The position numbers were made by a program, and so were the translations under genes. Shown piece after piece: positions 7,007 to 16,559 of a stretch of DNA of 46,850 nucleotides (its first letter is position 1; each line of letters starts with the position of its first letter). The notes beneath the pieces are model-generated. The model did not search any database. It saw nothing but the letters and a program-made list of their open reading frames with translations, and was not told the DNA's origin. Origin of the DNA: an uncultured Bacteroidota bacterium (lineage in GTDB: Bacteria; Bacteroidota; Bacteroidia; Bacteroidales; P3); NCBI GenBank assembly GCA_902774845.1, contig CACYJU010000018.1, forward strand, positions 1 to 46,850, written 5' to 3'.

Positions 7007-10000
7007 ATGAAAACACGGCTTCTTCTTTTTTTGTTCCTCCTCTGCGGCCTTTCCGCCGCTGCCCACAAGCACTCGGACACGCTGGGTGTTGGCGGTGGAG
7101 TGATGTTTGTGGAGAACATGGGACAGGAGACGGAATCGGTGCTATTCGAGGCGCAGATGGGACGGGCAGCCCTATTTCTGGAACGCGGATGTTTCACAAT
7201 AGCACTAAGGGAGGTGGTGCCGCAGGAAGCCACCAAACCATTCCACCACAGCATCTACGGCAGGAAAGGACACGCCTATAAGATTAGATTCAAAGGATGC
7301 AACAACCAACCTTCGATAGAAGGGCTGGGGCGCTCGACTTCATACAACAACTTCTTCAGGGGGCGAGACCGCAGCAAGTGGAGAAGCCGTGTGCCGGAAT
7401 GGGCCAGTGTAGTCTATCATGAGCTGTGGGATGGTGTGGACATGCAGGTGTACGGTGCCAAGGGGGCGTTGAAATACGACTTCATAGTGGAGCCTCACGC
7501 ATCGGTGTCGCAGATAGTGATGGAATATGATGGCCCGGACGGGATGAAACTCGAAAACGGCGACCTTGTAATAAAAACCTGTGTGGGCAACATAGTGGAG
7601 GTGGCACCATACGTGTACCAATTAGTCAACGGCGACACGGTGAAGATAGAAGCCCGCTATGTGTTGACAGACTCTGGGCGCAAGGGGAAAAGCAAGAACC
7701 ACGGGGCGCTGGTGAGCTTCGAAATAGGCAGTTACGACCACAGCAAGCCCCTGGTGATAGACCCTCAACTGTATTTCTCCACCTACACGGGCTCAACGGC
7801 TGACAACTGGGGGACGACTGCCACCTACGACTCGCACAAGAACACCTACACCGGTGGCATCGTCTTTGGCATTGGTTATCCGACATCGGTGGGTGCCTAC
7901 GACACAATGTATCACGGCAATGTGGACGTGGCGATATTCAAATTCGACACCACGGGTGGCGAGCGTATGTTCGCCACCTACTTGGGCGGCTCGTATGCAG
8001 ACATGCCGCACAGCATGTTTGTGAACACCTTCGACGAACTGATAGTGTTCGGCACGACTGGCTCGGCTGACTTCCCCGTGAGCGAAGGTGCCTATATGCC
8101 CAACTTCTTAGGCGGCTCGGAGCTGTCCTATCTGGACTACTACTACACCTATCCCGACGCGTCGTACAACCACCACATGTGGTACCCGACGGGGTCGGAC
8201 ATCTTCGTGAGCCGATTCAGCAGCGATGGTTCCGAACTGAAAGCTTCGACCTACGTGGGAGGAAGCGGCAACGACGGATTGAACTTCCGCAACCGGTACA
8301 ACAACAGCTACGTGGTGATGATGCAGGGCAACGACTCGCTCTATTTCAACTATGGCGACGGTGTGAGAGGCGAGCTGATAACCGACGACCTAAACAATGT
8401 GTATGTCGGAACAACTACGATGTCAAGCGATTTTCCTACGACAGATGGTGCACTCCAGTCAATGCGGTTCGGCGAGCAAGACGGTGTGGTGTTTAAACTT
8501 GACTACAACCTCCAGAACATGTTGTGGAGCACCTATCTCGGAGGGTCGGGCGACGATGCAGTCTATTCGATAGACGTAGATTCGGCCTACAATGTGATTG
8601 TTTGTGGAGGCACCACATCACACGACTTTGAAACAACACCCAACGCATACCAACGCTATTACGGCGGTGGCTCGACCGACGGCTTCATCTCGAAAATATC
8701 CTACAATGGCGACCTGCTGATGCACTCGACCTACTATGGATCGAGCGAATACGACCAGTGCTATTTCGTGAGGACAGGCAAAAGGGACGAAGTGTTCATC
8801 TTCGGACAGACGAAAGCACCGGGCACGACGATGATATACAACGCGACCTACAACGTACCGGGAAGCGGAATGTTGCTGGCAAGATTCGCCCCAGACCTCT
8901 CGTACAGGGTGTGGAGTACGGTATTCGGCACACCACTGGGACGCCCAAATCTCTCCCCAACCGCCTTTGCATGCGATATCTGCGACCGTGTATATGCTGC
9001 GGGATGGGGACGCGACTTTGTGGGCTATAACGGAGTACAATGGTATTCAGCAGGCACCTACGGAATGGAGGTAACCTCGAATGCCTTCCAACATCAGACC
9101 GACGGACAGGATTTCTACATTATAAGCATGGACGAAAATGCCGACCTAGTGGACTATGCCACCTTCTTCGGTGAATACCACGCCACAGACGCGGACAGGG
9201 GCAGCGACCATGTGGATGGTGGAACAAGCCGATTCGACAAGCTATCTACGATCTACCAGTCGGTGTGCGGCAGCTGTGGGCACACTCAGAACTTCCCCAT
9301 AACACCCGGGGCATGGAGCTCGACAAACAACAGCTCGAACTGCAACAACGCTATATTCCGCATGAATATCCACACAGATTTCCCTGTGGCTGAGTTTGTA
9401 GCTCCTCCCGCAATATGCTATCCTCAGATATGTGAATTCCAGAACACCGGACGCGGAACGTCATACCGATGGGATTTTGGCGACGGAACCTACAGCACTC
9501 TGGAAAACCCGACCCATCAATATACCACTCCTGGCACCTACACCGTGACGCTGGTTGCCTATATGGAAGGCGGCTGCCGGGGAACGGACACTGCAAGGAG
9601 GGAGGTGGCAGTGCTACAAAACGGCTCTCGGATGATGGAAACCACCTACTCATGCACTCATGTCCCCGTGCATATAGGGGTGACACCCATGCTGGGTTGC
9701 ACCTACAGCTGGATTATGGGCAATGTGTCTGACCCGTCAGTGGCAAACCCCTACGTTACGGAGGATGGTATGTATGTGCTGAAGATTGACGGCGGCGTGT
9801 GCGTGGAGCTGGACACCTTCAAAGTCTACTATGTTGACCTGATTGACTCGGTGCTGACGGTCGATCCCAACTGTCCAGCTGGTAACGACGGAAGAGCAAC
9901 GGTGATACTCGACCCCAACGCCACCAGCCCTGTAACATACGTATGGAACGGAACAGCCAGTGGCAGCAACACAACAAACGGGCTGGCAGCCGGCACCTAC

Positions 10001-10777
10001 ACCTTGATTGTGACAGACGCCCACTGTATGGCGGCAGCTCGGTTCACCATAAACGACCCTCCAAAGATGAGACTTCACAAAGAGGCCAAGAACGAGCTCT
10101 GCAACGACAGCTGCAAGGGTTGGATCCATGTCTGGTGCGAGACGGGCGACACTCTGCTGCACGACCTGTGTCCCAACACCTACGTAGTGGAGATGGATGA
10201 CTCGCACGGTTGCCCTTACTACGACACCACAACGGTAATCCGGGTGCAGTCGTTCGAAAACATGCATGTATGGGCCGACGATACAACCATCTTCATCACA
10301 GAGAGTACTCACCTGCATGTGACCACTGTCCCAGGAAGCGAGTATGTATGGGTGCCTTCGGAGTCGCTCAACAACCCTCATATTGACTCACCCAAGGCAA
10401 CTCCAGACGACACCACCACCTACACCATTACGGTGATAGACAGTGCGGGATGTTCCTGGACCGACTCGGTGACGATAAACTGCATATACGTCAACTGCGG
10501 AAAGCCAAACGTCTTTATACCAAACGTCTTCACCCCCAACGACGACGGCAAGAACGACCGTCTCTGTATCACGGGAGAATATATAGTGGAGTTTCACATA
10601 GCCATCTTCACCCGATGGGGAGAGCTGGTCTATGAAAGCGACGACATCAACGAATGCTGGGACGGACGCTACAAGGACAACTACTGCCTGCCTGGTGTCT
10701 ACGCCTACCACTGCCGCATCACATGCGAAGCAGGATTTACAGGAGAATTCAAAGGCGATGTGACGATAATAAGATGA
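7007..10777 (+). CDS. giant secreted protein with SBBP repeats, PKD domain and CHU_C (T9SS type B) tail
   Basis: The ATG at 7007 was preferred over the adjacent TTG. The 1256-aa product has a signal peptide (residues 1-20), a DUF7948-like N-terminal region to about 250, then a series of SBBP beta-propeller-like repeats to about 740 (FATYLGGSYADMPHSM, WSTYLGGSGDDAVYSI and relatives), a PKD domain near 795-865 (YRWDFGDGTYSTLENPTHQY), a SprB-like repeat near 945-1020, and a C-terminal CHU_C domain with VFIPNVFTPNDDGKNDRL. That tail directs type IX secretion and surface attachment. A surface adhesin or matrix protein is the likely role; no enzyme motif was seen. Confidence 0.88.
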   Translation: MKTRLLLFLFLLCGLSAAAHKHSDTLGVGGGVMFVENMGQETESVLFEAQMGRAALFLERGCFTIALREVVPQEATKPFHHSIYGRKGHAYKIRFKGCNNQPSIEGLGRSTSYNNFFRGRDRSKWRSRVPEWASVVYHELWDGVDMQVYGAKGALKYDFIVEPHASVSQIVMEYDGPDGMKLENGDLVIKTCVGNIVEVAPYVYQLVNGDTVKIEARYVLTDSGRKGKSKNHGALVSFEIGSYDHSKPLVIDPQLYFSTYTGSTADNWGTTATYDSHKNTYTGGIVFGIGYPTSVGAYDTMYHGNVDVAIFKFDTTGGERMFATYLGGSYADMPHSMFVNTFDELIVFGTTGSADFPVSEGAYMPNFLGGSELSYLDYYYTYPDASYNHHMWYPTGSDIFVSRFSSDGSELKASTYVGGSGNDGLNFRNRYNNSYVVMMQGNDSLYFNYGDGVRGELITDDLNNVYVGTTTMSSDFPTTDGALQSMRFGEQDGVVFKLDYNLQNMLWSTYLGGSGDDAVYSIDVDSAYNVIVCGGTTSHDFETTPNAYQRYYGGGSTDGFISKISYNGDLLMHSTYYGSSEYDQCYFVRTGKRDEVFIFGQTKAPGTTMIYNATYNVPGSGMLLARFAPDLSYRVWSTVFGTPLGRPNLSPTAFACDICDRVYAAGWGRDFVGYNGVQWYSAGTYGMEVTSNAFQHQTDGQDFYIISMDENADLVDYATFFGEYHATDADRGSDHVDGGTSRFDKLSTIYQSVCGSCGHTQNFPITPGAWSSTNNSSNCNNAIFRMNIHTDFPVAEFVAPPAICYPQICEFQNTGRGTSYRWDFGDGTYSTLENPTHQYTTPGTYTVTLVAYMEGGCRGTDTARREVAVLQNGSRMMETTYSCTHVPVHIGVTPMLGCTYSWIMGNVSDPSVANPYVTEDGMYVLKIDGGVCVELDTFKVYYVDLIDSVLTVDPNCPAGNDGRATVILDPNATSPVTYVWNGTASGSNTTNGLAAGTYTLIVTDAHCMAAARFTINDPPKMRLHKEAKNELCNDSCKGWIHVWCETGDTLLHDLCPNTYVVEMDDSHGCPYYDTTTVIRVQSFENMHVWADDTTIFITESTHLHVTTVPGSEYVWVPSESLNNPHIDSPKATPDDTTTYTITVIDSAGCSWTDSVTINCIYVNCGKPNVFIPNVFTPNDDGKNDRLCITGEYIVEFHIAIFTRWGELVYESDDINECWDGRYKDNYCLPGVYAYHCRITCEAGFTGEFKGDVTIIR

Positions 10778-10779
10778 TT

Positions 10780-10811
10780 GCGTTAGTATGTTAATGTGTT
10801 AATTTGTCTGT
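10780..10811. repeat. octamer array, four units
   Basis: Four 8-bp units (GCGTTAGT, ATGTTAAT, GTGTTAAT, TTGTCTGT) occupy the gap between the stop at 10777 and the start at 10813. Confidence 0.7.
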
Positions 10812-10812
10812 A

Positions 10813-11655
10813 ATGACTAAGACGAAGAAAGATCAGTTTGTTATTGCCTACCTATCCGACCTTGAGGATTGCGGGCGGGTGTTGGACTATGCTCGTACGC
10901 TGTCTGCTTTCCTGAAGAAAGGTCTGATTCTTCTCTTCATCTGCGACAAGAAATACACGAAAGTCACGACAGACCTCGCTCAAGCACGCCTCATGGAGAT
11001 AAAGAGCAGGTACCCACAAGAGGATATAAACTTCTGTGTCCTCAGCGGACACACCCGCAACGTGATAAGCATGCTCCCCATCGCACTGAACGCCGTGGTG
11101 GTGGTTGCTGGGGTGGACAGGAAAGCTTCACTGCTGAAACCCACCCATCCGAGACGCGTGATCTACGATTTCGGACAATGCCGCACAGCCTACATCACCG
11201 TGCAGAACGACGCTCCCTCACCCGACGGACTGAAAGATGTGGCACTGAGTATCGACTACAACCGCGAGAGCAAGGAGAAACTGATTTGGGCCAGCTACTT
11301 CGCTCGTTTCAACGGCAGCAGATTGCATGTCATGCATGAGGAGTACGGTGACAGCAGGTTGCGGACGAAGTTCGAGAACAACATGCGCTTTCTCGACAAA
11401 TTCTACACTGGACTGGGAGTGAAATACGAGAGCGAAACTATAAACGGCGTGGCCAACTTCCCGGATCTTAACGCCACACGTCTGGCAGCGGGAAAAGGCT
11501 ATAACCTTATGGTGTGCCTCACCACCGACACCAGAGAGATGGATTTCCTCGACTGGTTTATCGGTGCACAGGAAACCCGTGTGATAAGGAACAAACAGAA
11601 ACTCCCAATACTCTTCATCAACCCCAGAGACGACATCTACGTTCTCTGCGACTAA
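10813..11655 (+). CDS. universal stress protein family (double UspA-like)
   Basis: The ATG at 10813 was taken rather than a TTG three codons upstream. The 280-aa cytosolic protein has two alpha/beta halves. The first (about 5-115) runs from VIAYLSDLEDCGRVLDYA to a hydrophobic strand VVVVAGVD; the second (about 140-275) begins DVALSIDYNRESKEKLIWAS and ends with KLPILFINPRDD, the usual last strand of a Usp domain. A G-x2-G-x9-G[ST] ATP loop is not obvious. Role in stress or nucleotide sensing is inferred from family only. Confidence 0.65.
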   Translation: MTKTKKDQFVIAYLSDLEDCGRVLDYARTLSAFLKKGLILLFICDKKYTKVTTDLAQARLMEIKSRYPQEDINFCVLSGHTRNVISMLPIALNAVVVVAGVDRKASLLKPTHPRRVIYDFGQCRTAYITVQNDAPSPDGLKDVALSIDYNRESKEKLIWASYFARFNGSRLHVMHEEYGDSRLRTKFENNMRFLDKFYTGLGVKYESETINGVANFPDLNATRLAAGKGYNLMVCLTTDTREMDFLDWFIGAQETRVIRNKQKLPILFINPRDDIYVLCD

Positions 11656-11673
11656 AACCACCGCTCATTAGTT

Positions 11674-11691
11674 GTGCCTGATATCGGGCAC
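11674..11691. other. short palindrome
   Basis: GTGCCTGATATCGGGCAC is palindromic apart from one T-G pair. It lies between the convergent usp gene and the CHU_C gene, just before a stronger hairpin, and could be part of the termination region. Confidence 0.4.
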
Positions 11692-11728
11692 ATTATTGGC
11701 TTCGACTCAACATAAGCACTAAAACAAA

Positions 11729-11763
11729 AATAGCAACCTACGTAAGAACCGAAGGTTGCTATT
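11729..11763. terminator. bidirectional terminator
   Basis: AATAGCAACC at 11729-11738 pairs with GGTTGCTATT at 11754-11763. It lies between converging genes and is flanked by A-rich sequence on the left, so it can serve the minus-strand gene, and possibly both. Confidence 0.7.
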
Positions 11764-11794
11764 CTAATACTTATATTTCTGCGTTCGATCTCGC

Positions 11795-14700
11795 TCAATA
11801 GTTCATCACCTCGAATGAACCAGTACGCTGGAATCCTCCGGTGTAGCCGCGGGCATTGAAGTAATAGAAATAAGTGCCAGCGGGTGCGCGGTCGGCTGCA
11901 GGATCCCAATAGTCCTCGTCGAGTCGCATGTTCTCTTTGGAGTAGACCAACATACCCCATCGGTTATAGATATGCAGACTGTTGTTGGGATAAGCCAACC
12001 CGTCGACAAGTCCGTGGATGACAAAACGGTCGTTGATACCGTCACCGTTGGGAGTAATCACGGTCGGGAACTGGATGAAATCCTGTATAAGCATTATCGT
12101 TGTCTCGACACTGTCTCTACAGACTATGAGGTTGCCATCCTGATCATAATTATCGGTTCTTGAAACCAGTTTCACCCGGTAGTCACCTGCGGTGAGCGGT
12201 GCCGACCATGTGTAAGACGGATTGAGACTGTATGCCTTGCTGTAATTCTCACCCGAAGCATCGGACTGGAAGCTCCATTCATAGATATTATCGCTAATCA
12301 TCGGGTAAGTCTGATTGACGAACTGCACCATGGGGCTGTTGAACGTTGGATATTCCGGTTCCCAAAGGAACTGAGCATCCGGTGTGTGGAATGCCCATAC
12401 ATACTGAGGCTGCGTGAGGCTGTCGATGCAGCCAAAATCGCTGGTGACAATCTCTGTCACATCGTATCGACCAGCCGAATAGGTATGATAGGGGTTGCGA
12501 GAAGTCGAGGTGAACCCATCGCCGAAACGCCATTCATATGTGTAGCCATATTTCGAAGTGTCGACGAACTGTATCTCAAACGGAGAGCAGCCTGCCGCCG
12601 GAATAACATTGGTAGAGAACCCTGGAATAGGAACCGGGAAGACATGAACCCTGGTGGTATCGTACCTGGTACAAGCAAGTCCGAACTGCCTGTTGACCAC
12701 CGTGACTATGTAGCTTGTATCCATACCCAGCCACGGTCGTGTGTTAACCACCGGCGTTGTCTCGCCAAACGGCTGCCATGAGTATGTGAATTCGCCCTCA
12801 TCATGATGACGGTCGGTGGCGTCTATTACAACAGACTCAGGGTCGCATATCGATGTGTCCGATGGAATGGAAGGCATAGGAGTCCATGTGGTAGTTATGT
12901 GGGTGGTGGTGTCCCATACACAGCCGAACTCATCATGGACATGTGCCACTACAGGAAAGACACCTGCAGTGTCTGGAGTGGAGACATAAGCTGAGTCATC
13001 ATTAACGATACGAGCCACAACTCCTCCAACCGAATAGTCAGCTGACCAACGGATAGAGTCGATGCCGACGATATACTCACAGTCGTCCAACTGTGACACG
13101 TCGCATATATCCATCGACCAGGAGAAGACCCAGCCGTTGTCGATTGACCAGCTATCACACACCTCGATGGACCACAAACCATTCAGCGGGCATCCTATAA
13201 GCTGAGAGAAATCGTCGGCTGGCATGTAATAGTCGCTCTTATTTTCGTGGTCGCTCGGTTTCTTGGTCGAGAAAGAGGCTGTTCCGACATTGGTTCCAGC
13301 GCCATCATACGGAGCTGGTATAGAACCAAAGTTGTAAGTAACAGAGATGGTGTATCCCGAACTGGCAATATAATGCGAACCAGGAGAGGTTGTGTTTGCC
13401 GGCATACCGTCGACCAACGTGTAGTCACCATTGCGGCTGAAGCAATAATCCAGACCCACACCATACATATTATATATGGAATCGCAGTTATTGCCGTTAC
13501 GACCGTCGTAAGGGTCATGGTTATTGCCACCAAAGGGATAGCCTGTAAAGGTACCGCTACCACCGCCAGCGTCGGCGGGTAGACCTGTCGGGGCGTTCTT
13601 GTATTTGAGGACCGACTTGGATCCCGTAGGACATACTATGCTCAAGTCATAGTCGCCCATAAAGGAGTGCTCGTAGTTGATACAGACCGAACAGACGTCG
13701 GCACCACTGGTTATAGTTCTTCCCGGAGGAAACTCTGTGAACTCGATCTCAGCCGTATAGCAGAGTCCGAGGGCCGGACAGTTCGGGCCATCGGGAATAA
13801 AGGTCTTCACATCGTATGACTTGGAAACCGTGGTGCTTGGTGTCGGGTTGATTGTCAATGTAGATGCTATACTGTCGGAACTTGCACTGGTGGTCAGCAG
13901 AATACAGGTATCGTTACAGAATACTGCCAGATTGTCGGTTATCGACTCAATGGGGTTGCCGGCCACACGTATTCTGATAACGTCGATCATGTCGGTTCCA
14001 CATCCTTGGATGTCGGTGATACGCAGACTTAACTGGTAGCAAGCCACAGTTGCAAACTGATCTACGGTAAAGGTGCCCTCGTTGAGCCCCTCAAGATTGT
14101 CACCGTTATTCATCTGCCACGAGAAAAGCGATGTTTCATCATACGGTTCGTAGTATCCAGTAAAGTAGCTGTATTCACCATGACCTTTTATTATTATTCC
14201 ATCACCCGCGCATACATTCATACTGTAGTAGTAATCGCTCGTATCCTGTCCTTCGACTTTCACAATATAGGCCGAGTCATATATTTCACCGTTCCGAGTG
14301 CGGTAGAACTTGTCTTCAATCACAGGCACCACGTCCTCACACGGAGTCTGGCAAGATACACGGATAGAGAATCCTGTTCCAACCCGACCGTCGGTATTGG
14401 TTTTTATGCGGACAGTGAGGCAGTTGGACGAATTGGTAGGCGAAACGAAATAGCGTCTTCTATACAAACTGCTGAAGCTGTTGTTACCCTTTGCCAAAAG
14501 CGGTGAGTAGATGGTGGGACCATCATAGATAAATACCGTGTCAGTCTCATCTACATCAAAGCTTTCGACAGTGAAAAGAAGTCTTTTCGAGCCTTCACAA
14601 GGACTATATACCGTATACCAATAGTCGATGCCCTCTGTATATAACCCTTCAACCGTCTCATTAAACAGCTGTATGCCTATAGCCGGAAGGGTGTCTGTCT

Positions 14701-14812
14701 TGCCACTATTTTCAATAGTCAAGTATGTCGGCAAAAGCTGCTCTTCACCTTGTGAGAAAGCGACTGTGCCGAAACACATCAACATCGCAAATAGAATAAC
14801 TATACGTTTCAT
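11795..14812 (-). CDS. giant secreted protein with P-domain-like region, PKD domain and CHU_C (T9SS type B) tail
   Basis: A 1005-aa protein with signal peptide MKRIVILFAMLMCFGTVAFS. A CUB-like region (about 30-150) carries FIYDGPTIYSPLLAKG. Residues about 350-570 resemble a proprotein-convertase P-domain split by an insertion (SFMGDYDLSIVCPTGSKSVL and NGLWSIEVCDSWSIDNGW). A PKD domain lies near 765-840 (YEWRFGDGFTSTSRNPYHTY), and the tail FPTVITPNGDGINDRFVI with a terminal beta-sandwich is CHU_C, the type IX type B signal. No protease catalytic triad was seen, so it is probably a surface or matrix protein. Confidence 0.87.
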   Translation of the reverse strand: MKRIVILFAMLMCFGTVAFSQGEEQLLPTYLTIENSGKTDTLPAIGIQLFNETVEGLYTEGIDYWYTVYSPCEGSKRLLFTVESFDVDETDTVFIYDGPTIYSPLLAKGNNSFSSLYRRRYFVSPTNSSNCLTVRIKTNTDGRVGTGFSIRVSCQTPCEDVVPVIEDKFYRTRNGEIYDSAYIVKVEGQDTSDYYYSMNVCAGDGIIIKGHGEYSYFTGYYEPYDETSLFSWQMNNGDNLEGLNEGTFTVDQFATVACYQLSLRITDIQGCGTDMIDVIRIRVAGNPIESITDNLAVFCNDTCILLTTSASSDSIASTLTINPTPSTTVSKSYDVKTFIPDGPNCPALGLCYTAEIEFTEFPPGRTITSGADVCSVCINYEHSFMGDYDLSIVCPTGSKSVLKYKNAPTGLPADAGGGSGTFTGYPFGGNNHDPYDGRNGNNCDSIYNMYGVGLDYCFSRNGDYTLVDGMPANTTSPGSHYIASSGYTISVTYNFGSIPAPYDGAGTNVGTASFSTKKPSDHENKSDYYMPADDFSQLIGCPLNGLWSIEVCDSWSIDNGWVFSWSMDICDVSQLDDCEYIVGIDSIRWSADYSVGGVVARIVNDDSAYVSTPDTAGVFPVVAHVHDEFGCVWDTTTHITTTWTPMPSIPSDTSICDPESVVIDATDRHHDEGEFTYSWQPFGETTPVVNTRPWLGMDTSYIVTVVNRQFGLACTRYDTTRVHVFPVPIPGFSTNVIPAAGCSPFEIQFVDTSKYGYTYEWRFGDGFTSTSRNPYHTYSAGRYDVTEIVTSDFGCIDSLTQPQYVWAFHTPDAQFLWEPEYPTFNSPMVQFVNQTYPMISDNIYEWSFQSDASGENYSKAYSLNPSYTWSAPLTAGDYRVKLVSRTDNYDQDGNLIVCRDSVETTIMLIQDFIQFPTVITPNGDGINDRFVIHGLVDGLAYPNNSLHIYNRWGMLVYSKENMRLDEDYWDPAADRAPAGTYFYYFNARGYTGGFQRTGSFEVMNY

Positions 14813-14895
14813 GCTTGGAATATAATTTGGGCGACTCTTCTATATAGTTAGTAACATTTTTTGTCCAAAACCGTCACAAAAGATCTCTTTTTTTT

Positions 14896-15336
14896 CTATT
14901 CTTTGCGTTTCACCGTTGCATTGACACGACGGTGTGTCTCATTGATTGAATACAATCCAAGATACTTGTATGTCGACCCAGGTGTATGGAAATAAATAGT
15001 CTTCTCGTAGTTCTGATACTGGAACTCGTTGAAGTTGTATGCGTAGTAGCTCAACTGGGAGAGGTCAACCACAAAACCGTTGGCTATATGGGCACCATTA
15101 CGTTTGTTCACTACATCGCGGATGTCGTGAACCACCGACCCAGCCGGCACCTCGTTTGTAACAAAGAACGAATTGCGTGAGAAATCGCAATACCACTGAA
15201 CCTTTTCTTTGGGCATCTGTTCCAGTTTGGCCCTATCATAGTTCACATGAGGCAACACTATCTCGTCGCAGTTCTGTGCACAAAGACTCACCGCAAAAAA
15301 CGTGAGCAACAATATGGTTGAAACTATCCTTTTCAT
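14896..15336 (-). CDS. small secreted protein of unknown function, last gene of the rnf cluster
   Basis: The 146-aa product has a clear signal peptide with hydrophobic core VSTILLLTFFAVSL and cleavage near CAQ-N. The mature part is polar, with NGFVVDLSQLSYYAYNFNEF and KTIYFHTPGSTYKYLGLYSI suggesting beta strands and many aromatic residues. It begins 11 bp after rnfE, so it is almost certainly cotranscribed with rnfBCDGE. I do not recognise the family. It sits where rnfA would be expected but is not a membrane protein and is unrelated to RnfA. Confidence 0.75.
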   Translation of the reverse strand: MKRIVSTILLLTFFAVSLCAQNCDEIVLPHVNYDRAKLEQMPKEKVQWYCDFSRNSFFVTNEVPAGSVVHDIRDVVNKRNGAHIANGFVVDLSQLSYYAYNFNEFQYQNYEKTIYFHTPGSTYKYLGLYSINETHRRVNATVKRKE

Positions 15337-15347
15337 CTTAGAACAAA

Positions 15348-15938
15348 TTATTTTTTACCATTCCTGATATGGTTGATCAATGCCATCAGAAGACCGAGGC
15401 AGAGGAATCCTCCCGGAGGCAGGATGAAAAGCAGCATGCCGTCGGCATCGCCGATAAACTTGTAATTGAATATCGATCCTGATCCAAGAATCTCACGTAC
15501 CATGCCCACAAGTGTCAGAGCCCAGGTGAAACCAAGACCCATGAACACGCCGTCGAGCAACGAGTGCCACACATTGTTCTTCGATGCAAAAGCCTCAGCA
15601 CGGCCCAACACTATGCAGTTCACCACAATCAGGGGGATAAACAGACCGAGGGTCTCGTACAAAGCAGGCACGTAAGCCTGCATAACCAACTGCACCACTG
15701 TAACGAAAGTGGCTATAACCACGATGAAAGCCGGTATGCGGACTTTATCTGGGATGACACTCTTAAGAAGCGAGATTACGATATTAGACATCAACAGCAC
15801 AAAGGTTGTTGCCAATCCCATGCTCATGCCGTTGATAGCCGAAGTGGTGGTTGCCAACGTGGGGCACATACCCAGCACAAGTACCCATGTGGGATTTTCT
15901 TTTATGAGTCCGTTCTTTATTATCTGTGTTGCTTTCAT
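15348..15938 (-). CDS. rnfE: Rnf complex subunit RnfE
   Basis: A 196-aa integral membrane subunit of the Rnf ferredoxin:NAD+ oxidoreductase. The start KNGLIKENPTWVLVLGMCPT followed by ATTTSAINGMSMGLATTFVL is diagnostic for RnfE as opposed to its homologue RnfA. Six hydrophobic segments are evident and there is a conserved Cys in each half (GMCPT and VNCIVLGRAEAFA), which bind an iron centre with RnfA in studied complexes. It follows rnfG by 36 bp and precedes the secreted gene by 11 bp. Confidence 0.95.
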   Translation of the reverse strand: MKATQIIKNGLIKENPTWVLVLGMCPTLATTTSAINGMSMGLATTFVLLMSNIVISLLKSVIPDKVRIPAFIVVIATFVTVVQLVMQAYVPALYETLGLFIPLIVVNCIVLGRAEAFASKNNVWHSLLDGVFMGLGFTWALTLVGMVREILGSGSIFNYKFIGDADGMLLFILPPGGFLCLGLLMALINHIRNGKK

Positions 15939-15974
15939 ATCTTGATAGTTTTTACGTCTTAAAGAACCTATGTG

Positions 15975-16538
15975 TTATTTTTCAATTTGCTGGAAAGTCT
16001 CGTAAGCGGCACTCAGTGCTTCGCAGAATGCACGGGAGGTAATGGTAGATCCGCTTATGGCATCCACATCTCCCCCGTCCTTCTTGACGGTGAGGTTGTC
16101 CGTTGCAGGATTCTTACCAATCACACATCCTTTCGCACCCTCCTGGAACCACTGTCCAGCCTTTGCTCCAAGTCCTGGTGTTTCACTCATTTCGAGCACA
16201 CTATAACCAGTGATATTGCCGGTTGCTGCGTCGAATCCATACATGATGCCGAGATGTCCGCCAAAACCATTCTCGCTGGCCGACTCAACTGCGACAGCAG
16301 CGAGGTCATCACCTTTGTATGCAAGATGGCATTTCATTCCGTTGACATCCTGATCCTCCAGACGGTCGAACGGTGGCAACACAGCTTTTATGGCATTTTC
16401 TGTCTTAGCTCTCTTCGAGGCCTCTATGGGCTCTTTAGTAACCGAACTTATCAACGCCAACACAGCTGCAGCAACGACTGCAATAACAGTCAGCGAGAGG
16501 AACATATTCAACAATGTGGACTTTGCTTTCTTTGCCAT
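15975..16538 (-). CDS. rnfG: Rnf complex subunit RnfG, covalent FMN protein
   Basis: A 187-aa protein with one N-terminal membrane helix (LTVIAVVAAAVLALI) and an FMN-binding domain outside. SGSTITSRAF near residue 165 is the flavinylation motif in which a Thr carries FMN by a phosphoester bond. Upstream, GFGGHLGIMYGFDAATGNI and SETPGLGAKA are typical RnfG segments. It lies 21 bp after rnfD. It would pass electrons between the membrane and periplasm-facing flavins of the complex. Confidence 0.95.
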   Translation of the reverse strand: MAKKAKSTLLNMFLSLTVIAVVAAAVLALISSVTKEPIEASKRAKTENAIKAVLPPFDRLEDQDVNGMKCHLAYKGDDLAAVAVESASENGFGGHLGIMYGFDAATGNITGYSVLEMSETPGLGAKAGQWFQEGAKGCVIGKNPATDNLTVKKDGGDVDAISGSTITSRAFCEALSAAYETFQQIEK

Positions 16539-16559
16539 GATTCTTTTCTTTTAATTGTT